Assembly (NCBI RefSeq): GCF_029626025.1
Contig: NZ_JARUBF010000001.1
Coordinates: forward strand, 806,001 to 870,000
Length of the DNA: 64,000 nucleotides
DNA from: Solwaraspora sp. WMMD406
Lineage (GTDB): Bacteria; Actinomycetota; Actinomycetes; Mycobacteriales; Micromonosporaceae
Reading direction: 5' to 3'
The position numbers were made by a program, and so were the translations under genes. Under the pieces are notes generated by a model that ran no database searches, was not told the origin of the DNA, and was given only the letters and a program-made list of their open reading frames with translations. The first letter of the stretch is position 1. The number at the start of each line of letters is the position of its first letter. Positions 25,589 through 34,235 of the stretch are shown piece after piece.

Positions 25589-26941
25589 ATGCTGAAGTCG
25601 ACGTCGTCGTCCCATGTCATCTACAAGGCGGTCAACGGCACGCCGATCCGGGTCGTGGACGGTGCCGGGGTCTGGCTGACCGACGAGGACGGCAACCGCT
25701 ACCTGGACACCTGCGGCGGGGTGGCGGTCTCCAGCCTCGGACATCGGCATCCCCGGATCGTCGCGGCGATGCGACGAGAGGCGGACCGCCTCGCCTGGGC
25801 GCACGCCGGCAGCTTCACCACCGATGCCGCCGAGGAGCTGGCGGATCTGCTCACGGCGGCGGCACCCGGCCTCGACAAGGTCCAGTTCCTCTCCGGCGGT
25901 TCCGAGGCGGTGGAACTCGCCCTGAAGATCGCGTACCAGTACCACTGGGAGCGGGGCGAACCTCGGCGGACGACCGTCATCGCCCGGCGGCAGAACTACC
26001 ACGGCAGCACCCTGGCCACCCTGGCGGTCTCCGGGAACGTCCAGCGTCGGTCGATCTTCGAGCCGATGCTACGACCCACCGAGTTCGTGTCCCCGTGCTA
26101 CGCCTACCGAGATCAGCGTCCGGGCGAATCACCGGAGCAGTACGCGGAGCGCCTTGCCGCCGAACTGGAGGAGCGGATCGTCCGGCTCGGCCCGGACACC
26201 GTCGCCGCGTTCATCGCCGAAACCGTCGTCGGGTCGACCGCCGGCGCGGTCGCCCCCGTCGCCGGCTACTTCCGCCGGATCGCGCAGGTGTGCCGCACGT
26301 ACGGGGTGCTGCTGATCCTGGACGAGGTGATGGCCGGCATGGGACGTACGGGCCTGCCCTACGCCTATCTGGCCGACGACGTCGCGCCGGACATCGTCGT
26401 GGTCGGCAAGGGGTTGGCCGCCGGATACCAGCCGATCTCCGCGATCGCCGTCACCGCCGACGTCCACGCGGCACTGGCCGCCGGCTCCGGCGTGCTGCGC
26501 AACGGCCAGACGCACGTCAACCACCCGTTCGCCTGCGCGATCGCACTTGAGGTGCAGCGGACGATCATCGACGACGACCTGCTCACCAACGTCTTCACCC
26601 GGGGCCGGCAACTACGCCGCCAGCTCACCGAGGCCTTCGCCGACGTGGACTGGGTCGGCGACGTACGTGGTCGGGGTCTGTTCGTCGGCGTCGAGTTCGT
26701 GGCCGACCGCCGGACCAAGGCACCGCTGCCGGAGGGCGACCGGTTCGCCGCCGTCCTGAAACAGCAGGCGCTGCGCCGTGGACTGCTCATCTACCCGGCG
26801 GCCGGGACGATTGACGGGGTGGTGGGCAATCATGTGCTGTTCGCCCCGCCCTTCATCGCCACCGAGTCGGACATCGCCGAGATGGTCGACAGGTTCGTCG
26901 CGGTGGCCCACGACTGCGTCGAGGAGTTGTCCAAGACATGA
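25589..26941 (+). CDS. class III PLP aminotransferase
   Basis: A 450-aa fold-type I enzyme of aminotransferase class III, the group of omega-amino acid, ornithine and 4-aminobutyrate transaminases. Lys274 in VVVGKGLAAGYQP binds PLP, Asp245 in LLILDEVMAGMGRTG contacts the pyridine nitrogen, and SGGSEAVELALKIA binds the phosphate. The length is normal. The stop overlaps the next start by 4 bp (ATGA). With the DapA-like gene downstream it probably makes or consumes an amino or aldehyde acid used as a building block. Confidence 0.92.
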   Translation: MLKSTSSSHVIYKAVNGTPIRVVDGAGVWLTDEDGNRYLDTCGGVAVSSLGHRHPRIVAAMRREADRLAWAHAGSFTTDAAEELADLLTAAAPGLDKVQFLSGGSEAVELALKIAYQYHWERGEPRRTTVIARRQNYHGSTLATLAVSGNVQRRSIFEPMLRPTEFVSPCYAYRDQRPGESPEQYAERLAAELEERIVRLGPDTVAAFIAETVVGSTAGAVAPVAGYFRRIAQVCRTYGVLLILDEVMAGMGRTGLPYAYLADDVAPDIVVVGKGLAAGYQPISAIAVTADVHAALAAGSGVLRNGQTHVNHPFACAIALEVQRTIIDDDLLTNVFTRGRQLRRQLTEAFADVDWVGDVRGRGLFVGVEFVADRRTKAPLPEGDRFAAVLKQQALRRGLLIYPAAGTIDGVVGNHVLFAPPFIATESDIAEMVDRFVAVAHDCVEELSKT

Positions 26942-27903
26942 GCGTTGACCCTGTCGAACGGATGCTCACCTTCACCGGCTCGCTGGTGGCCCTGATTACC
27001 CCGTTCAACCAGGACGGCAGCATCGACTACGGCGCGTTGTCGGACCTCGTGGCCCGACACGAGCACCAAGGCACCGCCGGGCTGTTCTTTCTCGGTGTGG
27101 CCGGCGAAGGATCGACCTTGGACGACGCCGAGTTCACGGACTTCGTCCGGACCGTGTTGAGCGCGGACCGTCGCCTGCCGCACTTCATCGGCTGCACCGG
27201 CCACTCCACGGCGGATGCGATCCGCCGGGTGGCGACCGCCGCCGAGTACGGGGCCGACGGGGCCATCCTGACCGTACCGGCCAACATGGGCCCGGATCAG
27301 ACCCAGGCGGCCCGCTACTTCCTCGACGTCGCCGACGCCAGCACCATTCCGATCGGGACGTTCAACAATCCGGCCCGGCTGTTGACGGACCTGGACACCG
27401 CCACCATGCGGACGATCCTGGCCCATCCCCGGATCGTCCTGCACAAGGAGGGATCTCCCCGGACCGGCCAGATCGGCGAGCTGCTGGCCGAGCGCACCCA
27501 GGTGTGCTTCCTTGCCGACGACAGCCCAGACCAGGACATCATGGTCACCTCGCTGGCGCTGGGCGCCCGGGGCATCGCCAACGCGAGCGGCAACCTGCTG
27601 CCCCGCGAACTCGCCATCCTCGCCCAGCCGTGGGAGCCGGCGACGCACGCCAGGGACCTCGACTCCTTCCGGGCGCTGTACTTCCGTACCCTGCCGGTGA
27701 TCAAGTTCCTGTACAGCCGGCGCAGCCCGATCGCGATCAAGTCGATGATGCGGGCGGTGGGGCTGCCGGCGGGACACCTGCGGGCACCGTTGACCCCTAT
27801 GGACGGTACGGAGGTCGCTGCGGGGTTGGCCGTTCTACGGCAGTATGTGGACTCGTGCCGGGAGCTGGGTCTGACCACTCCGACGGCGACACTGTCGATC
27901 TAG
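26938..27903 (+). CDS. DapA/NanA-family aldolase-like enzyme lacking classical triad
   Basis: A 321-aa TIM-barrel protein of the dihydrodipicolinate synthase/N-acetylneuraminate lyase family, which joins or cleaves pyruvate and aldehydes through a lysine Schiff base. Lys170 in LHKEGSP matches the Schiff-base lysine. The usual GTTGE loop is G53-V54-A55-G56-E57, so both threonines are lost. The tyrosine of the YNxP motif is Phe142 (FNNPAR), and the second tyrosine of the proton relay aligns with Asn116 or its neighbour. This argues against housekeeping lysine synthesis and for a specialised reaction. It is coupled by ATGA to the aminotransferase. Confidence 0.9.
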   Translation: MSVDPVERMLTFTGSLVALITPFNQDGSIDYGALSDLVARHEHQGTAGLFFLGVAGEGSTLDDAEFTDFVRTVLSADRRLPHFIGCTGHSTADAIRRVATAAEYGADGAILTVPANMGPDQTQAARYFLDVADASTIPIGTFNNPARLLTDLDTATMRTILAHPRIVLHKEGSPRTGQIGELLAERTQVCFLADDSPDQDIMVTSLALGARGIANASGNLLPRELAILAQPWEPATHARDLDSFRALYFRTLPVIKFLYSRRSPIAIKSMMRAVGLPAGHLRAPLTPMDGTEVAAGLAVLRQYVDSCRELGLTTPTATLSI

Positions 27904-27979
27904 GGGCGTCGCCCGGCGGTCCGATCTACGATCGTCGGCCCGGCGACCCGGCGACCCGGCTATCTACTCTGGAGGGCAC

Positions 27980-29275
27980 GTGGCGCACATCGTCTTCGTG
28001 GACAGCGGACCGACCGGCCTCGCGGCGCTGGAAACCGCCAAGGACCTCGGCCACGACGTCACGTTCGTGCAGGCCCGGGACCTGTCCACCCTACGGCTGA
28101 CCTCGACCCCGGCCGAGCACGTCGCGGCGGCGCTGGCGCACGCCGACCGTACTGTCACCGTCGACACCCTCGACGACGACCTCGTCGACGAGGTCGTCCG
28201 GATTCACGCGGCCACGCCGGTGGACGCCGTACTCACCACTTCCGAGCTCGCCGTACTGCCGACCGCGCGGGCGGCCGAGGCGATCGGGGTCCGCGGCACC
28301 GCCCCCGACCGGCTGCGCCGGGCGGTCCGCAAGGACGAATGTCGGGACGCGCTGCGTGCCGCCGGGATCCGCTCGGCCCGACACGCGGCGGTGACCGACC
28401 TGACCCAGGCGCTGCTGGCGGCGGACGGGATCGGATATCCGCTGGTGGTCAAGCCGAGTCGTGCCACGGCGAAGGAATCGGCCGCGATCGTGCACTCGGA
28501 GGCGCAGCTGCGGACCTACTTTGACGGGCTGCGGCGGGAACGCCAGGCGCGGGACAGCGCGTTGGAGGCGTTCATCGGCCCGCGACTGGTGATGGAGAGC
28601 TATCTCGACGGGGTGCTGTACTCGGCCGAGATCCTGGGCAACGGCGGCGACATCCGCGTCATGATGCTGACCCGGCGGGAACGGGCCGCGCACAACCAGC
28701 TCTTCGAGGTCGCGGCCGTCATGCCCGGGGGCCTGTCCGACGCGCAGGCCGCCGACGTCGACGACTATCTGCGGACGATGTTCAGTTCCCTGGGTCTGAC
28801 GGTCGGCATGTATCACGTCGAATTCATCATGACCGCCGCCGGTCCGGTACTCGTCGAGATCAACGCGCGGATGATGGGCGGGATGTCGCCGGTGGTCTTC
28901 GCGCACGTCACCGGCGCGGATCCGTTCGAACTGTTGATTCGGGAGCAGTTGGGCGAAGCACACGAGGTGCCGGCACCGCCGTACCGGACGGCGGGGATCG
29001 TGGTGGCGGTCGGCAGCGTCGCCGGGGGTGTCGTCCCGCTGGGCGCGGTGGAGCGCGTCGAGCAGATCACCAAGGCGTACGAGCCGTTGAGATCGTCGCT
29101 GCGGCTGCGCGCCGGGCAGCGGATCGCGCGGCTGGCGGGTAACTACACCGTGCTGGGATACTTCTGCCTCGCGGCCACTTCCACCGACGAGGCGCGTGCT
29201 CGTGGCCTGGAGTTGCTTTCGGATTTGGAGGACGCGGTGGGACTCGAACTGGCGAAGTACCCGACCTCTGCATGA
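27980..29275 (+). CDS. ATP-grasp ligase
   Basis: A 431-aa ATP-grasp enzyme. Residues about 1-110 form a pre-ATP-grasp domain. YPLVVKPSRATAKESA (about 153-168) holds the ATP-binding lysine, the middle domain follows, and VLVEINARMMGG (about 290-301) carries the metal-binding Glu and Asn and the arginine. The C-terminal region resembles that of L-amino acid ligases, which couple a carboxylate, as an acyl phosphate, to an amine. It starts at GTG 27980 after GGAGG and overlaps the transporter (ATGA). It probably forms an amide bond independently of the NRPS. Confidence 0.9.
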   Translation: MAHIVFVDSGPTGLAALETAKDLGHDVTFVQARDLSTLRLTSTPAEHVAAALAHADRTVTVDTLDDDLVDEVVRIHAATPVDAVLTTSELAVLPTARAAEAIGVRGTAPDRLRRAVRKDECRDALRAAGIRSARHAAVTDLTQALLAADGIGYPLVVKPSRATAKESAAIVHSEAQLRTYFDGLRRERQARDSALEAFIGPRLVMESYLDGVLYSAEILGNGGDIRVMMLTRRERAAHNQLFEVAAVMPGGLSDAQAADVDDYLRTMFSSLGLTVGMYHVEFIMTAAGPVLVEINARMMGGMSPVVFAHVTGADPFELLIREQLGEAHEVPAPPYRTAGIVVAVGSVAGGVVPLGAVERVEQITKAYEPLRSSLRLRAGQRIARLAGNYTVLGYFCLAATSTDEARARGLELLSDLEDAVGLELAKYPTSA

Positions 29276-30507
29276 AGCCGTGGCGTGGCGACACCCGTAC
29301 CACCCTGCTGCCGGCGCTCGTCTGGACGGTGAACGCCAGTTCGGTGTCGGCGAACGTGGCCGTCTACCTGTACTGCGCGCACGTCGTCCTGCGGCAGACC
29401 GGTTCGGTTTTTCTGAGCAGTCTGGTGTTCTCGGCACAGTGGGTGCTGCCGATCGTGCTGGGTGCCTTCGTACCGCGGATCAACGCGCGGTGGTCGTCGC
29501 GGTCGGTGATCGCGGTGGCGGTGCTGCTGGAACTGCTGGTGCTCGTCGCCCTTCCGGGCGTACGGATGTCGATCGTGCCGTTCGTGATCGCGCTCGTCCT
29601 GGGCGGCCTCGAACTGGTCGTCAAGGTGACCCGGCTGGTGCTGCTCAAGGAGTGCTCGGCACCGGACCTGCTGAGCCGGCACGTGGCGGTCACGTCGACC
29701 GGGCAGTTCGTCGGCGCGGCGTTCGGCGGTGTGGTGTTCGCGTTATTCGTGTCCCGGCCGTTGGCTGCCCTCGCGGTGGCGTTGCTCGTGCTGTACCTGA
29801 CGGCGTTGACCTGCGCGGTGCTGCTTCCGGTGCCGGCCGGGTCGGGGGGTGCGCGGCGGGGCGCCGACGACCGGCGTGGCTCGATCCGGATGGCGGTGGT
29901 CGCGATGGCGGCCGACGGTCTGCTGGTGCGTGGACTGGTCGGCCTGGTGGCGGTCAGCGGGCTGCTGCAGGGCTTCCACAACGTGGCGAGGGTGGATCTG
30001 CCCGGCAGCGCGTGGGGTGCCGGTGACGCCGGCGTCGGGCTGTTGCAGGCGGTCGCCGCCGGGGCGACCGTGCTGGGGGCGTTCGCCTTCTCCGCCCGGC
30101 CGAAACTCTTCGCTCGGACCGGGCCGCTGCTGGCGGCCACCGTCGTCAGCGTTGTCACGATGTGTGCCGCGACGCTGCCTCAAGGGCTCGGACCAGGACT
30201 CGTCGTCTACGGCGTCTACATCGTGTTCTTCGAGATCTGCTTCATGAGTTACCAGGCGGTCGTCGCGCAGCGGTCGAGTGTCGAGGCGATCTCGTCGATC
30301 GTCTCGGTGCAGTTCATTATGGTCAACGTGGCGTTGGCCGTTCTGATCACCGCCGGTGGTCTGCTCGCCGAGGTGGCGGGGATCGGCGTCACGGCGGTCG
30401 TCTTCGGCGCGGCGTGCCTGCTGCTGTCGGTGTGGTGTGCGCGGCGGCCCGCCGAGACGGAGGTGGGGCGGCGGTCGGAGGTGCCGACCGTGCCGACCGC
30501 CACCTGA
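29272..30507 (+). CDS. MFS transporter
   Basis: A 411-aa membrane protein with about ten to twelve hydrophobic segments spread along its length, consistent with the major facilitator superfamily. The cytoplasmic loop near the middle (GSGGARRGADDRRG) separates two halves. It is translationally coupled to the ATP-grasp gene and lies at the end of the biosynthetic genes, so it is a likely exporter and self-resistance determinant for the metabolite. Substrate inferred from context only. Confidence 0.88.
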   Translation: MKPWRGDTRTTLLPALVWTVNASSVSANVAVYLYCAHVVLRQTGSVFLSSLVFSAQWVLPIVLGAFVPRINARWSSRSVIAVAVLLELLVLVALPGVRMSIVPFVIALVLGGLELVVKVTRLVLLKECSAPDLLSRHVAVTSTGQFVGAAFGGVVFALFVSRPLAALAVALLVLYLTALTCAVLLPVPAGSGGARRGADDRRGSIRMAVVAMAADGLLVRGLVGLVAVSGLLQGFHNVARVDLPGSAWGAGDAGVGLLQAVAAGATVLGAFAFSARPKLFARTGPLLAATVVSVVTMCAATLPQGLGPGLVVYGVYIVFFEICFMSYQAVVAQRSSVEAISSIVSVQFIMVNVALAVLITAGGLLAEVAGIGVTAVVFGAACLLLSVWCARRPAETEVGRRSEVPTVPTAT

Positions 30508-30670
30508 CGATGCTGGCACCCGGAGCTGTCTCGACGATCAAGATCCGATCATAAGCCAATTGAAGTGATCGTTTGCCGAATATGCCCGTCAACCAGTCAA
30601 AAATGGTCGGCTGCGAAATGGGTGCGTGGCGACTTGGTGGCCCTGTCTCGCCGTCCTGTGTAGTATCGAT
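30508..30670. other. intergenic region before the SARP repeats
   Basis: No gene is seen between the MFS stop and the SARP promoter array. It is less GC-rich than its surroundings and probably carries terminator and promoter sequences; a TAGTAT hexamer (30661-30666) is a possible -10. Confidence 0.4.
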
Positions 30671-30744
30671 GTTCATGGTTCGATGAACGCGTCGGGTCGA
30701 AGTGTCGGGTTGAAGTGTCGGGTTGAAATTGTCAGTTGTCAGTT
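30671..30744 (+). promoter_or_regulatory. repeat-rich promoter region of the SARP gene
   Basis: A perfect inverted repeat GTTCAT-(6)-ATGAAC (30671-30688) is followed by three direct repeats with a 13-bp period, TCGGGTCGAAGTG (30692), TCGGGTTGAAGTG (30705) and TCGGGTTGAAATT (30718), and then GTCAGTT twice in tandem (30731-30744). A possible -10, TAGTAT, precedes them at 30661-30666. This looks like an operator array, perhaps for autoregulation. Confidence 0.55.
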
Positions 30745-30776
30745 GGCCGGTGATTGTCGAGTATGCGGGGATCGCG

Positions 30777-31550
30777 ATGCGTATCACGCTTCTGGGCCCT
30801 GTCCACGTCACGATGGACGGCGTTCGGGTAGATGTGGGACCCTCCAAGCAGCGAGCCGTGCTGGCGATTCTCGCCTTGGCCGCGAACTCCGTGGTCTCCA
30901 CCGACCAACTCATCGCACGGATCTGGGGCGAGTGTCCACCGCGACGGGCGCGGAACGTGCTGGCGACGTACGTCACCCGACTCCGGCGAGCCCTCCGCGT
31001 GGCCTGCGACGGCGGTGAAGCGCAGCTGGTGCACCGCCGTAACGGCTACTCGATGGAATGTTCCCCGGAGATCGTCGACCTGTTCCGTTTTCGACGTGTC
31101 GTCCAAGACGCCGCCCTCGCGGATGGTTCCCAATTGGCGTTCCGACTGATGTCCTCCGCGCTCGACGGCTGGCAGGTGAGGGCGCTGTCCGACATCGGCG
31201 GAGAATGGTTCTCCATCACTCGACGCGGACTACAGTACGAGCGCAGAGATGCGCTCGTGCACTTTGCTGATCTTGGTGTCGAAATCGGCGAATACGGACG
31301 CGTCGTCCGATGTCTCGATGCCTATCTGACCGACGAGCCGTTCGACGAATTGATGATACAAAAGGCAATGGTGTGCCTGCACCTGTCCGGCCACACCGCC
31401 CGCGCTCTGGAGATCTACGCCGAGACCCACCGACGTTTCGTCGACGTCCTGGGCTTCGAACCCGGCGACGACCTTCGCCGTACGCAGCATCAACTGCTGT
31501 GTCGAGCTGGTGTCCTGACGGAGCCGGCACATCGATCCCGCCGCCCGTAG
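30777..31550 (+). CDS. SARP-family transcriptional activator
   Basis: A 257-aa Streptomyces antibiotic regulatory protein. The N-terminal OmpR-like winged helix starts MRITLLGPVHV, with GPSKQRAVLAILALAANSVVSTDQLI and ATYVTRLRRAL as recognition-helix region. The bacterial transcriptional activation domain follows, ending in ALEIYAETHRRFVDVLGFEPGDDLR. The size is that of small SARPs without an ATPase domain. The ATG at 30777 puts the winged helix at the N terminus; an upstream in-frame ATG (30723) falls inside the operator repeats. It is the probable pathway-specific activator. Confidence 0.93.
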   Translation: MRITLLGPVHVTMDGVRVDVGPSKQRAVLAILALAANSVVSTDQLIARIWGECPPRRARNVLATYVTRLRRALRVACDGGEAQLVHRRNGYSMECSPEIVDLFRFRRVVQDAALADGSQLAFRLMSSALDGWQVRALSDIGGEWFSITRRGLQYERRDALVHFADLGVEIGEYGRVVRCLDAYLTDEPFDELMIQKAMVCLHLSGHTARALEIYAETHRRFVDVLGFEPGDDLRRTQHQLLCRAGVLTEPAHRSRRP

Positions 31551-31587
31551 CGCCGACTACCCCCCCGCGCCCGTAGCGCCGACTACC
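31543..31587. repeat. 19-bp direct repeat at convergent gene ends
   Basis: GCCCGTAGCGCCGACTACC occurs at 31543-31561 and 31569-31587. The first copy contains the SARP stop codon and the second contains the stop codon of the convergent lectin gene. Confidence 0.6.
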
Positions 31588-33232
31588 GCAGCGACCAAGT
31601 CTGCTTGGGGTTGGCCACGCAGTACCAGATGTTCAGCGGCGCGCCGACCCCGTGACCGTCCACGTCCAGGCACTTGTTCGTCGACGTACTGACGATCATG
31701 CCGTTGTTCAGTCGCCATCCCTGAGCCGGGTTGCCGCTACAGTAGGCGACCTGCACGGGGGTGCCGTCCGCACTGGCGCCCCAGGCGACGTCCATGCAGA
31801 GACCGTTGGCCCGGATGGTGCCGTCGCCGCGTACCTCCCACCACTGGGTCTTGTCCTCCGTACACCGTTGCAGGGTGAGCCGGGCACCGTCGCCGGTCGT
31901 ACCGGCGCTGACACAGAGCCCGGTCTCCTTGCCGACCAGCTGGCGCGCGTTGGCGGGCCGGACCGGTGCCGGTGGCGGGGTGGGCTTCGGCGCCGAGGTG
32001 GTGGCAGCCGGCGGGTTCGCGGGCGGATCGGCTGGCGGGTTCGCGGGCGGATTCACCGGCGCGGCGGCGGGCGGCGACGACGGTACGGCCGGCGACGGCG
32101 TCGCCCCCGGAGTCGGCGACCCGGACGGGGTGGGCGACACCGACGGGGTCGGCGAACCGGTGGGCTCGACCGCCAGCCGGGCATCGGCACCGTAGAACTC
32201 GGTGAACCGCCCGACCGCCGTCAACAAGGTCCGCGTCTCGTCGTCGATGGCACCGTCCGCCTCCCGCAGCGCGGTAGGGCCGAGGTGGTACGCGGCGAGC
32301 GCCAGCAGGTACGGATCCTCGCCGGCCGCCGCACCGGATTCCTCGATCAGTCCGCACATCGCGGCGCCGAGGGCCGGGACGGCGGCCGTCGGCTCCCACG
32401 GGGTCGCCTCGGCCGGACCGTACCTCTGCCACACCTCGGACTGGAACTGCGCGATGCCCTGCCGGTCACCCGGTCCGAGCAGATTGGCGTCGAAACCCGA
32501 CGACGCCATCAGCTGCCCCGCCACCGCTGCCGGCGTGACCTGGGGGCAGATCGATCCCGCTTGGACGATCAGCGCGACGAGCTCCGCTGGCACGGCCTTC
32601 GGCTGCCGGGCCGGGCCGGGCGGTGGCTGACCGTCGCCGGCCCCGCCGAACTGGGGCAGTTTGCCGTAGTAGGCCGCGTAGCCACTGGCCGAGCCGACGT
32701 ACGTGATCGCGCCGTCCGGCACGCCGTTGCTCCGCTCGACCTCGCCGAGCTCGGTGTGGAAGGCGGCGAGCGCCAGCCACCAGGGGTCGCCCGGCACTTC
32801 GGCCGCCCGCAGCTTCCCACTCAGCTGGCACATCTGGCGGGCCAGCGCGACGATGTTCGCCGCCGCGTCGTCGCGGCGGGCGTCGGGCCAGGGTGCCCAG
32901 TCGCGCCAGTCCTTGTCGTCGAGGCCGGCGATGCCCTGCCCGCCGGAGGTGGTGCGGGTCGCCGACGGATCCAGCCCGGACTCCGCCATCAACTGGCCGG
33001 CGAGGCGGGCCGGGGTGAGCATCGGGCAGGCACGGGAGGCGTACATGATGGTCGACAGCTGATCGTCGGCGACCGGACGCCCGGTCAGATCGTCGTCGCG
33101 CGCCGCCGCGATGCCCCACCCGATCGTGGCGACGACCAGGCACAGGACCGCCATGCCGGCGAAGATCGCGGCGGCGGTACGGCGTCGTAGCGCACCGAAC
33201 CGGCGCTGGATCCGCTGGACGTGGGCAAACAC
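31583..33232 (-). CDS. exported ricin-B lectin protein with two lysozyme-like domains
   Basis: A 549-aa protein. An N-terminal membrane segment (FAGMAVLCLVVATIGWGI, about residues 24-41) anchors or exports it. Two homologous lytic-transglycosylase-like domains follow (about 65-190 and 220-345). The first has LAGQLMAESGLDP with a glutamate (84) where the SLT catalytic Glu lies; the second has VAGQLMASSGFDA with Ser244 there instead. A Pro/Ser/Thr-rich linker (about 355-425) leads to a C-terminal ricin-type beta-trefoil lectin domain with repeated QxW-like motifs (TQWWEV, AQGWRL, KQTWSL). It probably binds cell-wall or extracellular glycans. The GTG start at 33232 is the furthest available. Confidence 0.8.
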   Translation of the reverse strand: MFAHVQRIQRRFGALRRRTAAAIFAGMAVLCLVVATIGWGIAAARDDDLTGRPVADDQLSTIMYASRACPMLTPARLAGQLMAESGLDPSATRTTSGGQGIAGLDDKDWRDWAPWPDARRDDAAANIVALARQMCQLSGKLRAAEVPGDPWWLALAAFHTELGEVERSNGVPDGAITYVGSASGYAAYYGKLPQFGGAGDGQPPPGPARQPKAVPAELVALIVQAGSICPQVTPAAVAGQLMASSGFDANLLGPGDRQGIAQFQSEVWQRYGPAEATPWEPTAAVPALGAAMCGLIEESGAAAGEDPYLLALAAYHLGPTALREADGAIDDETRTLLTAVGRFTEFYGADARLAVEPTGSPTPSVSPTPSGSPTPGATPSPAVPSSPPAAAPVNPPANPPADPPANPPAATTSAPKPTPPPAPVRPANARQLVGKETGLCVSAGTTGDGARLTLQRCTEDKTQWWEVRGDGTIRANGLCMDVAWGASADGTPVQVAYCSGNPAQGWRLNNGMIVSTSTNKCLDVDGHGVGAPLNIWYCVANPKQTWSLR

Positions 33233-33476
33233 AGGTCATCCGCCTTCGGCATCGAGACGACGAGGATTGTCACTGTGATGGCGGGCAGGTGGATCTGGGT
33301 CATTGAATCCAGCTGTCCGCCGGCCGTCAACGTCGAGCCGGCCCATCCTCGGCATTCGCGCAGTGACGTGCGCCATGCGGGTCGATGCCCACGCCGGTCG
33401 GGCGAGTCACGCCGCGCCGGCCGGCCATGGCCGGTTCTCATCCTTTTCCCATGATTCCGTGGTCTGATCGGAAGAC

Positions 33477-34235
33477 ATGAGCGGCACCACCGGACGCATC
33501 CTGGTCGTCGACGACCAGCCGAACATCGTCGACATGCTGGTCACCGTGCTCACCTTCCACGGGTTCACGGTCTACTCCGCCACGACCGCCGAGCAGGCAG
33601 AGCGGCTCGCCCGGCTGGCCCGGCCCGACCTGGTCATCCTCGACGTGATGCTGCCCGACGGCGACGGATTCGAGCTGTGTCGCCAGTTGCGCACCACCGG
33701 TCATCGATTCGGCATCGTGTTCCTGACCGCCCGGGACGCCCGCCGCGACCTGGTGTCCGGGCTGACCCTGGGCGGCGACGACTACTTGACCAAGCCGTTC
33801 GCGATGGAGGAGCTGCTGGCCCGGATCCGCGCGGTGCTCCGCCGGATCGGCAGCCCTGCCGGGGCGGCCGCTGGTGCCGCTGGTGCCGCTGGTGCCGCTG
33901 GCGCCGGCGGCGGATCGGCCCTGGCGGACTCGCCGGTACTGCGCTACGCCGACCTGGAACTCGACGAGGAGACCCTGCTGGTGCAGCGGGCCGGCAACCC
34001 GGTGCGGTTGTCGCCGACCGAGTTCAAGCTGCTGCGCTACCTGATGCTCAACGCCGGGCGGGTGCTCTCCCGTACGCAGATCCTCGAAGCCGTGTGGAGT
34101 TACGACTTCGGCGGTGAGTCGAACGTCGTCGACACCTACGTCGGCTACCTGCGGCGCAAACTGGATCCGCTCGGCGAACCACTGATCGTCACCCATCGCG
34201 GTTTCGGCTACGCCCTGCGTACCAGTGGGCCGTGA
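33477..34235 (+). CDS. OmpR-family response regulator
   Basis: A 252-aa response regulator. The receiver domain (1-120) has VDDQPN, the phosphoacceptor Asp56 in ILDVMLPDGDGF, and a conserved lysine in YLTKPF. An Ala/Gly linker made of short tandem repeats (about 127-145) joins it to the winged-helix DNA-binding domain (RLSPTEFKLLRYLMLNAGRVLSRTQI, then VDTYVGYLRRKLD and VTHRGFGYAL). It overlaps the downstream sensor kinase gene, with which it forms a two-component system. Confidence 0.95.
   Translation: MSGTTGRILVVDDQPNIVDMLVTVLTFHGFTVYSATTAEQAERLARLARPDLVILDVMLPDGDGFELCRQLRTTGHRFGIVFLTARDARRDLVSGLTLGGDDYLTKPFAMEELLARIRAVLRRIGSPAGAAAGAAGAAGAAGAGGGSALADSPVLRYADLELDEETLLVQRAGNPVRLSPTEFKLLRYLMLNAGRVLSRTQILEAVWSYDFGGESNVVDTYVGYLRRKLDPLGEPLIVTHRGFGYALRTSGP

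Noticed and set aside
26938-27903. Housekeeping dapA
   Set aside because: Conserved proton-relay residues are missing and it is coupled to an aminotransferase in a cluster rather than to dapB or related genes.
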